Assembly (NCBI RefSeq): GCF_001428545.1
Contig: NZ_LMHZ01000017.1
Location: forward strand, 27,828 to 91,827
Length of the DNA: 64,000 nt
Origin: Noviherbaspirillum sp. Root189
GTDB taxonomy: Bacteria > Pseudomonadota > Gammaproteobacteria > Burkholderiales > Burkholderiaceae_D
Reading direction: 5' to 3'
The stretch's first letter is position 1; the number at the start of each line of letters is the position of its first letter. A program made the translations under genes and the position numbers. This document shows positions 37,803-46,413 of the stretch, one piece after another. The notes beneath the pieces were generated by a model that saw only the letters and a program-made list of their open reading frames with translations, was not told the origin of the DNA and did not search any database.

Positions 37803-38571
37803 TGACTATTCGCTTTTAGCTGTCATACGCCTTTGCACCGCCGGTACCAGAATAATTCATATACTACCATCTGAATAATTGATAAGTACGCATCAAATTC
37901 ACAGCGTGCCGCCAACGACTATCGACCAATTCCCCATACGAGAGCGCTTTAGCCTTGACTGTACCGCCAATGCCCGCTGCCGTCGTTTCGGATAATCAGC
38001 TTCGGATATGTCAGTACCATTTCAAGAAGGCTTAACTGCGTAAACTTCCTCGGTGAAAAGCTTGGCTCCGTACCATGCATATATGGTCACAAAGTACCCG
38101 GGCCTACCCATCCATCAGCTGCAACCGACACGAGTAGCGAAGTCGCTGCATTGATGGCGTTGGCCTTTTTGTACTTTGCGTACTTCAGTGCTGGACGGCC
38201 CGGTCAGTCCGGCGTCTGAGCCCCCGAACCCCGGTAATGATCGCTACCTCGTGCTTTCTTTCGAAAGGCATAGGCATAAGACGCATAAAAAGCGACTTAC
38301 AGAGTTTGATCATCATCATGGCATGAGTGACCAAGTTTAACTTGCATCAAGTTATTTTTGGTTTACGGAAAATGCAAGACAGTTAACAAAAAAAACAGTT
38401 CCGCGTGACTCAATAAAGTTTGTGGTTACTCAATAACCATGACATGCGGCAGTTATTTAATGATCAACAACTAAATGCCATTTAATCAATAAAAACTTTA
38501 ACGATAAATGGCTTAACCGCTACCAACGTCGCTCGGGTAAGTGTGCGAAAGCGTGGCATAGGGAGAAAATA
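37803..38571. other. Long intergenic region upstream of the Tad locus
   Basis: No gene found in 769 bp. The left half holds the nested inverted repeats at 38090-38178. The right half, from about 38330, is AT-rich, with a palindrome CAAGTTTAACTTG at 38332-38344, and probably contains the promoter of the Tad operon. Confidence 0.5.
38090..38178. other. Nested inverted repeats, possible structured RNA or protein site
   Basis: Outer arms CAAAGTAC (38090-38097) and GTACTTTG (38171-38178); inside, GGCC (38101-38104 and 38162-38165), CCATCA/TGATGG (38112-38117 and 38152-38157) and AGCGA/TCGCT (38136-38140 and 38143-38147). All nest as one multi-stem fold. It matches no riboswitch I can name. Confidence 0.3.
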
Positions 38572-39186
38572 TTGCAAACCGATTCTGGTATTTCCGCAAT
38601 TCTCACTTCGCTGTCTGTATGCATAGACCTCCTAGTCATGCTCGGTACCGAACCACGCATGGTCGCATTATTTAGTCTGCTGCTTTGCGCTGGCGTTATC
38701 GACTACCGTACACACAAAATTCCTAACTGGCTCACGTTAAGCGGTACTGCCGTTGCGCTTATCTATGCTGCTTTTGTTCCTTTCACCCCGGTCCACGGTT
38801 TTATATGGGCATTAGGAGGAATGACAATCGGCTTCGTCCTGTTGGTTCCGTTTTATGTGCTGAAGGTGATGGGAGCGGGCGACGTGAAGCTGATGGCAAT
38901 GACTGGCGCATTTTTGGGCGCGAGCGACGCATTCAACGCTGTGATTGCTACCTTCATTGTCGGTGGCATCGCATCCATTTTTTTCGCGGCGTATCACCGA
39001 GTTTTTGGCCGAATGATAAGCAATGTAAAAGCCGTTACCGAGCTCATGCTGATATCGGCCGCAACCGGCGTCAAAGCTGGTAGCCCTACCCAGGTGGTCC
39101 AGTCGGTAGGGAAGTTGCCTTACGGCGTAAGCATCGGAATAGGCACCACTGGCTATGTCATAGCAACACAGCTTGGCATTATTTGA
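38572..39186 (+). CDS. Prepilin peptidase of the Tad system (TadV/CpaA)
   Basis: A 204-residue type IV prepilin peptidase that processes Flp pilins and pseudopilins. The two catalytic Asp are Asp44 in GVIDYRTHKIPNW and Asp104 in MGAGDVKLMAMTGA (GxGD motif). About six hydrophobic segments. TTG at 38572 is supported by GGGAG six bases upstream. First gene of the Tad locus. Confidence 0.9.
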   Translation: MQTDSGISAILTSLSVCIDLLVMLGTEPRMVALFSLLLCAGVIDYRTHKIPNWLTLSGTAVALIYAAFVPFTPVHGFIWALGGMTIGFVLLVPFYVLKVMGAGDVKLMAMTGAFLGASDAFNAVIATFIVGGIASIFFAAYHRVFGRMISNVKAVTELMLISAATGVKAGSPTQVVQSVGKLPYGVSIGIGTTGYVIATQLGII

Positions 39187-39217
39187 AACACTTCACAACA
39201 TCAACTCAAGGCAGAAC

Positions 39218-40063
39218 ATGAAAAACATCAAGGCAATAGGGTTGTTGTTCCTTGCAGTTATCGCGGGTCTTACGGCAGCGGTATACGCAGCGGGATGGGT
39301 ATCGCATCAGGGAAACATCGCTTCGAATAAAGTGGTAGTGGCGGCTGTCGATATCCAGCTTGGCACCAAAATTAATCAACAGATGCTTGCGACGATAGAC
39401 TGGCCCAGCGGATCCATGCCCTCCGGATCGTTCACTGAAATTAAAGATCTGCAGGACCGAGTACCGAAAGTCAGCGTGCTACGTGGCGAACCTATTCTAG
39501 ATGGAAAACTGGCGCCGATAGGAACACGTGGCGGCTTATCCGCTGTCATCGCCGATGGAAAGCGCGCCATGACCGTGCGCGTTAATGATGTAGTCGGTGT
39601 CGCGGGCTTTGCTCTCCCGGGTAATTATGTTGACGTCATGCTGAATACGCAGCGCGATAAGGACGGCCGATCCGAAGAAAGCAAACAGATTAGCAAAGTA
39701 GTGCTCGAGCAGGTGCTCGTTCTAGCAGTTGCGCAGGAATCCGGCCGTGACGATACCACGCCAAAGGTAGTCAGCGCCGTCACGTTGGAGCTAAGTCCGG
39801 AAGACGCCGAAAAACTTGATCTTGCTCGCAGCGTCGGCACGCTATCTCTCGTTCTGCGCAACCAGGTAGACAAGGCGCCTATCTCCACGGCAGGTGTGAC
39901 TAAGAAGCAGCTCTTTGGCGAGAAAGAAATACGTCCGACCACAGTCGCCTTGACCATCAAGCCGACTCCACCAAAGCCTGCTCCAGTGAAAAAGCAACAT
40001 CCAACACAGTGCGTCGAGGTTATCCAAAACGGCACACATTCACTCAACTGCTTCCAACAATAA
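39218..40063 (+). CDS. Flp pilus assembly protein RcpC/CpaB
   Basis: A 281-residue periplasmic protein. One N-terminal helix (IGLLFLAVIAGLTAAVYAAG) is followed by a SAF domain (VVAAVDIQLGTKINQQMLAT) and the RcpC region (MTVRVNDVVGVAGFALPGNY, VDVMLN). ATG at 39218 has AAGG upstream; an in-frame upstream extension overlaps the peptidase gene. The C-terminus is proline- and lysine-rich and ends with two Cys. RcpC supports the secretin channel. Confidence 0.88.
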   Translation: MKNIKAIGLLFLAVIAGLTAAVYAAGWVSHQGNIASNKVVVAAVDIQLGTKINQQMLATIDWPSGSMPSGSFTEIKDLQDRVPKVSVLRGEPILDGKLAPIGTRGGLSAVIADGKRAMTVRVNDVVGVAGFALPGNYVDVMLNTQRDKDGRSEESKQISKVVLEQVLVLAVAQESGRDDTTPKVVSAVTLELSPEDAEKLDLARSVGTLSLVLRNQVDKAPISTAGVTKKQLFGEKEIRPTTVALTIKPTPPKPAPVKKQHPTQCVEVIQNGTHSLNCFQQ

Positions 40064-40083
40064 AACAACCAGGAGCATTCCTC

Positions 40084-41607
40084 GTGCGCAAATGTTATAT
40101 ACAGACCGCCGTAGTTATCGCACTGGCTTCCACCGGCCAGACATTCGCTGCCAGTCAAACGCCATCAAGTAATACATCTGCAGGAGGATTGAAGCCATGT
40201 TCATCTGTCGCCGTCGATCCGCCAACATACGTTACTTTGGGAAAATCAACAGTCGTGAAGCTTAGTTTTCCTGCTGCACGCATGGTCGTCGGAGGTCAGT
40301 CCACCAGTCGCACGGTTTCTCCAGCAACACCGATAAACAAGGAGGAAAAGCCCGCTCTACCACCAGGCCCCCAGACAACTTCCGATGGCGTCGCCGACGT
40401 AGACATCACCCTTCTCAGTCCAACTGACTTATTCTTCCTTGGCAAGAAATCGGGGTCCATGAATCTTGTTTTGCAAGGAACGGACGGACGCTGTTCTATC
40501 AAGGATGTCATCGTAACGCTTGACCCAAACACCTTGCAAGCCAAGCTGACCGAACTTATGCCAGAAGAAACCGGTATCAAAGTGCGAGGCGCTGAAAACG
40601 CCGTAGTCCTAACCGGGTTAGTCAGCGACGTCGTCAAGCTCGATCAGATCATCAATCTCGCGACATCCTATGGCGACGGGAAGAAGGTCGTCAACATGCT
40701 GCGCGTCTCTGATCCGCAGCAGGTCATGTTGGAAGTGAAGATCGCGGAAGTAAGCAAAAGCCTATTAGATCGGTTCGGATTGGACTTCAGTAGACTCGCC
40801 ACGTCGGCTGACGGTTCCAAGTCAAAAATCATTTCCGGAATTGTTGGCGGTGGACCAGCGGTCTTTGAGCGATATCGGCCGGGACTGACCTTTGATCTCG
40901 AACGATCGGTTCCCTTCGATGCACGGGTTACCGGTGTCAATCAGGCGTCTCTGTTTGGGATGGACGCAGAAAAGAAAGACGGTTTGGTACGCGTACTCGC
41001 CGAACCAAACATCATGGCAATCAGCGGCCAGCAGGCCAGCTTCCTCTCAGGAGGAAAGATCTTCATCCCCGTTGCGCAGAACAACATGGGTGGGGGCACG
41101 ACCATTACGCTTGAAGAGAAAGAGTTCGGCGTAGGTTTAAAATTTACTCCGACAGTCCTGGACCGTTCCCGCGTAAATCTGAAATTGACATCAGAAGTTT
41201 CCGAACTTTCTCAAACGGGGTCTCCCTTTACTACGATCAACGGTGCGACGTCTATCCTCCCATCAATGGCTACGCGCCGCGCAGATACAACTGTGCAGCT
41301 AGGTGACGGACAAAGCTTTGTCGTCGCAGGACTTATTCGCAATAACGTTTCGGAGACCATCAGTCGTTTCCCCGGGGTGGGAGAGGTGCCGATTCTGGGC
41401 GCACTTTTCCGGTCAACCGAGTTCCAGAACGATAAAACAGAGTTGGTCTTCGTCGTGACGCCGCGATTGGTAAAGCCGATTACTACGGACGTCGTTCTGC
41501 CAACTGATAACCACATCGTGCCAAATCGGGCCGAAGTTCTATTCCTGGGAAAAGCTGAAGGCGCGACCAAAGAAACGACGTCTGAGCCAAGTCCCCCGAC
41601 CAAGTAA
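40084..41607 (+). CDS. Tad secretin RcpA/CpaC
   Basis: A 507-residue outer-membrane secretin. GTG at 40084 has AGGAG eight bases upstream and is followed by a signal peptide (CYIQTAVVIALASTGQTFAA). The N-terminal pilus/BON-like region is followed by the secretin core: LEVKIAEVSKSLLDRFGLDF, VRVLAEPNIMAISGQQASFL, FGVGLKFTPTVLD, and FPGVGEVPILGALFRST. An upstream in-frame extension overlaps rcpC and is ignored. Confidence 0.92.
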   Translation: MRKCYIQTAVVIALASTGQTFAASQTPSSNTSAGGLKPCSSVAVDPPTYVTLGKSTVVKLSFPAARMVVGGQSTSRTVSPATPINKEEKPALPPGPQTTSDGVADVDITLLSPTDLFFLGKKSGSMNLVLQGTDGRCSIKDVIVTLDPNTLQAKLTELMPEETGIKVRGAENAVVLTGLVSDVVKLDQIINLATSYGDGKKVVNMLRVSDPQQVMLEVKIAEVSKSLLDRFGLDFSRLATSADGSKSKIISGIVGGGPAVFERYRPGLTFDLERSVPFDARVTGVNQASLFGMDAEKKDGLVRVLAEPNIMAISGQQASFLSGGKIFIPVAQNNMGGGTTITLEEKEFGVGLKFTPTVLDRSRVNLKLTSEVSELSQTGSPFTTINGATSILPSMATRRADTTVQLGDGQSFVVAGLIRNNVSETISRFPGVGEVPILGALFRSTEFQNDKTELVFVVTPRLVKPITTDVVLPTDNHIVPNRAEVLFLGKAEGATKETTSEPSPPTK

Positions 41608-41619
41608 CCGGAGATAGAT

Positions 41620-41889
41620 ATGAAAAGTTCTGTAGCAGTATTCTGCATCGGCATATTGGGCGCCTGTTCGACCACACCCAATTACGATGCCAGATTCGGG
41701 GACGCTGTACGGCAATCGCGATTCCAAATGACGATTAACCCCGATGCTGGGAAAACTCTTGATTCGATTGCGGGTATGGATGGCAAATCCGCCAAGGAGG
41801 CGGTTGGCCGTTATCAGGGAAGCTTCAAAGAACCCCCGCCGGTAACAAATGTAATCAACATCGGCGGCAGCCTTGGAAGCGGAAAGTAG
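41620..41889 (+). CDS. Small Tad-locus lipoprotein
   Basis: An 89-residue protein with a lipobox (FCIGILGACST, Cys16), so probably outer-membrane anchored. GGAG lies before the ATG. The mature part is polar (DAVRQSRFQMTINPDAGKTL) and ends in a glycine-rich tail. Such small lipoproteins often follow the secretin in betaproteobacterial Tad loci and may act as pilotin; that role is inferred. Confidence 0.75.
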   Translation: MKSSVAVFCIGILGACSTTPNYDARFGDAVRQSRFQMTINPDAGKTLDSIAGMDGKSAKEAVGRYQGSFKEPPPVTNVINIGGSLGSGK

Positions 41890-41975
41890 CTATAGAAGAT
41901 GCGCATTTGACCTGCGGATCCAAGTCATAAAACCCATTGCATTCCCGCTGCCAGTATCGGTATGTACCTGCTTGT

Positions 41976-42014
41976 TGTTCGTAGTAGCTGTTCGTAGTAG
42001 TTGTTCGTAATGTA
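41976..42014. repeat. Three 13-bp-period direct repeats upstream of the first pilin gene
   Basis: TGTTCGTAGTAG occurs at 41976-41987 and 41989-42000, and a third diverged copy starts at 42002. A related sequence (AGTAGTAGTTCGTTAGGTAG) precedes the second pilin gene near 42390. Confidence 0.6.
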
Positions 42015-42068
42015 GTACCACTTAATAGTAAAAACGTCCATTTACAACCTATGCCGAAGGAATCACAA

Positions 42069-42281
42069 ATGACCAAATTTCTCTCAGCGTTCACCAAATC
42101 AATACACAATTTTTGTAGGGATGATGACGGCGCTCAAGTTGTCGAGTATGCGCTTATTATCGCGGTCGTTTCAATTGCCCTGGTATTGGCGCTTCAAGGC
42201 CTAACCGCCAACGGGGGCGGTTTCGCGACCTTCATAACACGCGTCACAACTTGCTTGACCGGTACAGCAGCTTGCGTTTGA
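42069..42281 (+). CDS. flp1: Flp-type pilin 1
   Basis: A 70-residue type IVb prepilin. The short leader ends DDDG; the cleavage site is G before AQVVEYALII, with Glu at +5 and Tyr at +6 as in Flp pilins. One hydrophobic helix (ALIIAVVSIALVLALQGL) follows, and the tail has two Cys (TTCLTGTAACV). AAGGA precedes the start at 42069. The mature subunit polymerises into the Flp pilus after cleavage by the peptidase at 38572. Confidence 0.92.
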   Translation: MTKFLSAFTKSIHNFCRDDDGAQVVEYALIIAVVSIALVLALQGLTANGGGFATFITRVTTCLTGTAACV

Positions 42282-42461
42282 TTGCATGTTGAGGTTCTTT
42301 GTATGACTGGCCTTGGAACTTCCAGCCGTACTAATTGGGAAAGATATCTCTAGCCAGTATTCGGCCTTGCCGATTTTGAGCAGCATCGCAGTAGTAGTTC
42401 GTTAGGTAGCAACGTGTCATGTCAGTAAACATCCATTCACCACTTATGCCAAGGGAAGAAA

Positions 42462-42671
42462 ATGAACCAACTGATCACAGCATTTAACAACTTCATCCGA
42501 TCCTTCGCCCGAGACGAAGAAGGCGCGCAAGTTGTCGAGTATGCGCTAATTATCGCCGTCGTCTCAATTGCCCTCGTAATTGCGTTGCGTGCCTTAACGA
42601 CCGGCGGTGGATTTGCGGCTTTTATTACCCGAGTTACCACTTGCTTGACAGGCACTGCAGCTTGCGTGTGA
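42462..42671 (+). CDS. flp2: Flp-type pilin 2
   Basis: A 69-residue prepilin nearly identical to the first in its helix and C-terminus (EGAQVVEYALIIAVVSIALV, FITRVTTCLTGTAACV), with a differing leader and loop. The G-AQVVEY cleavage site and both Cys are kept. It arose by local duplication of flp1, including part of the upstream repeat. Either may be the main pilin. Confidence 0.92.
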   Translation: MNQLITAFNNFIRSFARDEEGAQVVEYALIIAVVSIALVIALRALTTGGGFAAFITRVTTCLTGTAACV

Positions 42672-43045
42672 TCGAACTGGTCGATCGCAGATAACAAAGT
42701 TTGGGAGGCTACTACGGTCTCCTAAACTGCGTTAGCTGTATGGGTAAAAAGGTATCCCTGGTTATTGCGGTTTATGAGGAGCGAATTCGTTTTTCAGCGG
42801 TGAACTTATCTGCTTCTACACTTGACGGCAGGTTAACAAGCAATACCCGCAAATGCGAACTCACATTCACTGTTTTAGTTAGTCACTATGTCAGGCGATG
42901 TAGTCATCAATGGCAGCAATATGCAACCAATGATGCACTTTGGTCTATGGAACCAGTTGTTTGACATTGATGCCGCTTACTAGATTCTGTTGCTACACAG
43001 GGTGCCGGAATGCCCGGCTTGTTACGTCCACTCTAAGGTACCGTT
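42672..43045. other. Intergenic region after the pilin genes
   Basis: A hairpin with a 9-bp stem (42699-42707 with 42719-42727, one G-U pair, 11-base loop) lies just after flp2, without a T-run. It may stabilise or attenuate the pilin mRNA so that downstream genes are expressed less. An 87-codon frame at 42701-42964 shows no gene-like features. Confidence 0.4.
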
Positions 43046-44311
43046 ATGAGTAAGGTAGATCGCAACCAACGAGGTGCTGTTCTTGTTACCTCCATCTTGG
43101 TCGTGCTTTTCCTAATGGGATTCATGGGCATCGCGTTGGACTTTGGCCGACTGTTTATCGTGAAAACCGAGCTGCAGACTGCAGTGGATAGTTGCGCGCT
43201 GGCTGCGGCCCACGAGCTTGATAAAAAGTCTGACTCGTTGACTAGAGCACGCAGCAGCGGTACCACGGCCGGAAATTTGAATCGTGTTGACCTGCAATCC
43301 ATTAATTGGAGAAACCGCGGCCAGATTGTTGACGCCGATATCACATTTAAAAACGCAAACTATGTCGATACAACTGATCCAGCGGTAGCTATCTATGCGC
43401 AGTGCCGACATACCCATGCTGGGGTACCAATGTGGCTTCTGCAAGCGTTGGGGGCATTCTCCGGCGCATCCGCGACTTTCCCAGGCACACAAAACGTTTT
43501 TGCATCGGCCGTAGCAACAAGGGCCAGCGCCCAGACGACCTGCCCTGTACCTGTCGCCCTGAAACCGAGGCCTGGTGGGACGGCGCCGAACTATGGATTT
43601 GTGGTTGGTGACTGGATCACGCTCATCATGGCTCAAAATGCAGCAGCGGGAGGCCAAATCGGCTGGGCAAACTTGGACGGCTCCAATAGCGCATCCCAGA
43701 CCGTAGCAGAAATGGAGGGATCTTGCGGCACTGAAGTCGGCGATACGCTAGGCACACCTGGCGTACAAGCATCTGTTGCCGACGTATGGAATTTTCGATT
43801 TGGAATATACAAAAATAGCAGTGAGCCTAGCATACATCGGCCCGACATGACCGGCTACGCTTACACTTCTACCAATTGGCCAAGTGGGCGTAACGCATAC
43901 GACGGACCAGTCCCTCCCGGAGCACATTCTTCCGCGGAAAATTTTGTCACAAAGCGGCTTTCTTTTGCTTCTTGCGCCGATACCGGTACGAGAGTACGTG
44001 GTGCAAATAGCTGTGAATCCATTACCGGCTTAAGCCTGAATAGTTTCCAGAGCCTTGCCGCTCCAGGCAATGTGCCCGGCGGGCATCGCGAGTATGGCAG
44101 CAATCGCCGACTTGTGGTTGTCCCCGTCGTTAACGATGCAATGGGAGTCGTTGATTATGCATGCATGTTCTTGTTGCAACCGCTCAGTATCCCAATGACC
44201 GACGTACAGCTTGAGTACAGAGGAAATGCGGGAGATGCAAACAGTCCTTGCACCACCAGCGGCTTGCCCGGTGGGTCGGCTGGTCCTCTGGTTCCAGTGT
44301 TAGTCCAATGA
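43046..44311 (+). CDS. TadG-like protein (Tad domain, no von Willebrand region seen)
   Basis: A 421-residue protein. The N-terminal Tad-type segment RGAVLVTSILVVLFLMGFMG continues as a membrane helix, followed by IALDFGRLFIVKTELQTAVD, the region shared by TadE/TadG proteins. The remainder is a secreted-looking domain with many Gly, Ser, Asn and several Cys. A MIDAS motif (DxSxS) of the von Willebrand domain found in many TadG proteins was not seen, so this is a variant. It probably forms a minor pilin or envelope anchor. Confidence 0.78.
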   Translation: MSKVDRNQRGAVLVTSILVVLFLMGFMGIALDFGRLFIVKTELQTAVDSCALAAAHELDKKSDSLTRARSSGTTAGNLNRVDLQSINWRNRGQIVDADITFKNANYVDTTDPAVAIYAQCRHTHAGVPMWLLQALGAFSGASATFPGTQNVFASAVATRASAQTTCPVPVALKPRPGGTAPNYGFVVGDWITLIMAQNAAAGGQIGWANLDGSNSASQTVAEMEGSCGTEVGDTLGTPGVQASVADVWNFRFGIYKNSSEPSIHRPDMTGYAYTSTNWPSGRNAYDGPVPPGAHSSAENFVTKRLSFASCADTGTRVRGANSCESITGLSLNSFQSLAAPGNVPGGHREYGSNRRLVVVPVVNDAMGVVDYACMFLLQPLSIPMTDVQLEYRGNAGDANSPCTTSGLPGGSAGPLVPVLVQ

Positions 44312-44319
44312 GGTACGCC

Positions 44320-44748
44320 ATGAAAAGAAATGAACAGGGGGCAGCCGTGATAGAGCTTGCTTTGATACTACCCGTACTCTTGCTCTTAACGTTTATCGTG
44401 ACTGAATTTGGACGGGCCGTATATCAGTACAACTCCATTGCCAAATCGGTCCGGGACGCCGTGCGTTATCTTGCAGTCCAAACCCCGGGCACGCACATTG
44501 CAGAAGCACGCAGCCTAATTGTCTACGGAAATACTGCAGGCGTTGGGACGCCGCTTGCTCCCGGCCTCACGTTAGCCCACGTGGCTACTCCCACTTGGCA
44601 GGCAGCGGGCGCTACCCCAGCGATCAATACCGTCACCATTACCGTGACAGGCTACACGTTCCAGTCCCTATTCGGCAGCGCGTTCGGCGTTAATCTCGGA
44701 AACTTTAATTACAGTGATATCAGTGCAACCATGCGAGCCCCATCATGA
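44320..44748 (+). CDS. TadE-like pseudopilin
   Basis: A 142-residue protein. The class motif QGAAVIELALILPVLLLLTF carries the Glu that follows the prepilin cleavage glycine (G-AAVIE), followed by a helix and TEFGRAVYQYNSIAKSVRDA. ATG at 44320 is chosen for GAGG seven bases upstream; an ATG at 44308 overlapping the TadG stop is also possible. The next gene overlaps it by four bases. Confidence 0.85.
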   Translation: MKRNEQGAAVIELALILPVLLLLTFIVTEFGRAVYQYNSIAKSVRDAVRYLAVQTPGTHIAEARSLIVYGNTAGVGTPLAPGLTLAHVATPTWQAAGATPAINTVTITVTGYTFQSLFGSAFGVNLGNFNYSDISATMRAPS

Positions 44749-45176
44749 ATGTCCGTCAATCTGGTGCGACGATCATCGAGTTTTCTCTTTCTCTAACGAT
44801 CTTCCTTACCTTCTTGTTAGGCATAACAGATTTTAGCCGGATGCTATTTACCTGGAGTGCGGCCAATGAAGCAGCACGAATGGGGGCAAGATACGCCGTA
44901 GTTTGTGATAACACATTCAACCGAGACGCAGTACTAGCAAAGATGCAGCGCTTACTGCCGCAAATTGCGAGTATTGATGTCGTTTGGGAACCGGCGGGTT
45001 GTAATGCATCCAACTGCGCGGGTGTAACGGTCAACATTACTAATATCGACTATCAGTGGATATCGCCGATTGCGGGATTATCAAGAATGGCGCCAATCAG
45101 CATGCCAAGATTTTCCACCTACCTTCCCAGGGAAATGATGGGACAGGATCCAAATAACGCAACAATCTGTTCTTAA
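44745..45176 (+). CDS. TadE/TadF-like pseudopilin
   Basis: A 143-residue protein with the motif SGATIIEFSLSLTIFLTFLL and GITDFSRMLFTWSAANEAAR, the usual TadE/F layout of cleavage site, helix and small-residue stretch. Four Cys in the secreted part. The ATG overlaps the previous stop (ATGA). It sits where TadF is found in other loci. Confidence 0.83.
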   Translation: MNVRQSGATIIEFSLSLTIFLTFLLGITDFSRMLFTWSAANEAARMGARYAVVCDNTFNRDAVLAKMQRLLPQIASIDVVWEPAGCNASNCAGVTVNITNIDYQWISPIAGLSRMAPISMPRFSTYLPREMMGQDPNNATICS

Positions 45177-45192
45177 TAACCAGGATAGAAAA

Positions 45193-46344
45193 ATGAAAAT
45201 CGTATTGATTTCCACGAATAAAAATAACATAGATGAAGCGAACAAGATAGCCCAAACGGGATCGCACACGCTAGTGGCCATCGACGGAGGTTTTTCCTCA
45301 GTGCGTACTATCGCTGAACAGGAACAACCCGACCTGCTGCTGATAGATGACGCCGGTACCGGCACCAATGCTTTTGATCAAATTGAATACATTGCAATGC
45401 AGCGTCCGAACACAGCCATCGTTTTGATCTCGTCCAACCACACGCGCGACTTCTTATTGGATGCTATGCGTGCTGGGGTGCGCGAAGTACTACTTTCACC
45501 GGTTTCTGCACATTCACTCGAAGTAGCGATCAATCGCGTCGCGGCAAAACTACCTGGTGGCCATAACATGGCGTTAGGTAAAGTTCTTGCCTTCATGTCG
45601 TGCAAGGGAGGGAGTGGCGCCACATTTCTTGCCACCAATCTTGGTTATCAGTTAGGGGAAGATCGCAAAGTGCTTCTGATTGATCTCAATCTTCAATTTG
45701 GCGACGCCCTTTCATTTTTGTATGACGGCAAGCCTGCTTCCACACTGGCCAGCATTGCACGTGATATCCGTCGTCTGGATGGATCGTTTCTTGCAGCAAG
45801 TAGCGTTCGAATCACGGAAAATTACAGTATTCTCGCTGCGCCAGAAGACCTGTCAGAAGCCGTCGATATAAAGCCGGCGCATATCGACGCCATCCTTAAC
45901 CTCGCGGTTACACAGTACGAATTTGTATTGCTCGATGTAGGTCGCACCGTCGACCCGGTGTCCATCAAGGCTCTCGATCACGCATACCGCATTTTTCCAG
46001 TGCTGCAAGCTGGGTTGCCGTATCTTCGTAACGCAAAAAAGTTGCTGAACACTTTCAAAGCATTGGGCTATCCCGACGAAAAGGCGGAGCTTATAGTCAA
46101 CCGTTTTGACAAGCGCGGCGATATTGGCATTGATGATATCCGTCGGCTTGTCGGCTCGACACGACTGCATATGGTCCCCAATTCGTATAGGGACGTGAAT
46201 ACTTCGATTAATCAGGGCAACCCATTAATTAAGACGGCAAGCAGTAACACGGTTTCACGAATTCTGTCGGACCTTACTGCCGCGTTGAACCCGCGCCAGG
46301 AAGCATCACGTGGCTTTTTTGGCCGAATTCTCAAGCGTGCATGA
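45193..46344 (+). CDS. TadZ/CpaE-type ATPase
   Basis: A 383-residue protein. An atypical receiver domain (residues 1-120, PDLLLIDDAG, AMRAGVREVLLSPVSAHSLE) is followed by a MinD/ParA-like ATPase. The deviant Walker A is CKGGSGATF (Lys138), then LLIDLNLQFGD and FVLLDVGRTVD. TadZ places the pilus machine in the cell, often at a pole. AGGA lies before the start. Confidence 0.9.
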   Translation: MKIVLISTNKNNIDEANKIAQTGSHTLVAIDGGFSSVRTIAEQEQPDLLLIDDAGTGTNAFDQIEYIAMQRPNTAIVLISSNHTRDFLLDAMRAGVREVLLSPVSAHSLEVAINRVAAKLPGGHNMALGKVLAFMSCKGGSGATFLATNLGYQLGEDRKVLLIDLNLQFGDALSFLYDGKPASTLASIARDIRRLDGSFLAASSVRITENYSILAAPEDLSEAVDIKPAHIDAILNLAVTQYEFVLLDVGRTVDPVSIKALDHAYRIFPVLQAGLPYLRNAKKLLNTFKALGYPDEKAELIVNRFDKRGDIGIDDIRRLVGSTRLHMVPNSYRDVNTSINQGNPLIKTASSNTVSRILSDLTAALNPRQEASRGFFGRILKRA

Positions 46345-46413
46345 CGTGGTAATCGGTGCCGCATGCCCTCGTCATTTTCCTTCTAACAGGCTTATCTACG
46401 GAGTACGCACACA

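Noticed and set aside
38090-38178. Cyclic di-GMP riboswitch upstream of the Tad locus
   Set aside because: The conserved GEMM core segments are not present on either strand, so the element is only listed as nested inverted repeats.
42701-42964. 87-codon frame between flp2 and the TadG-like gene
   Set aside because: It begins inside the hairpin after flp2, has no ribosome site and no recognisable features.
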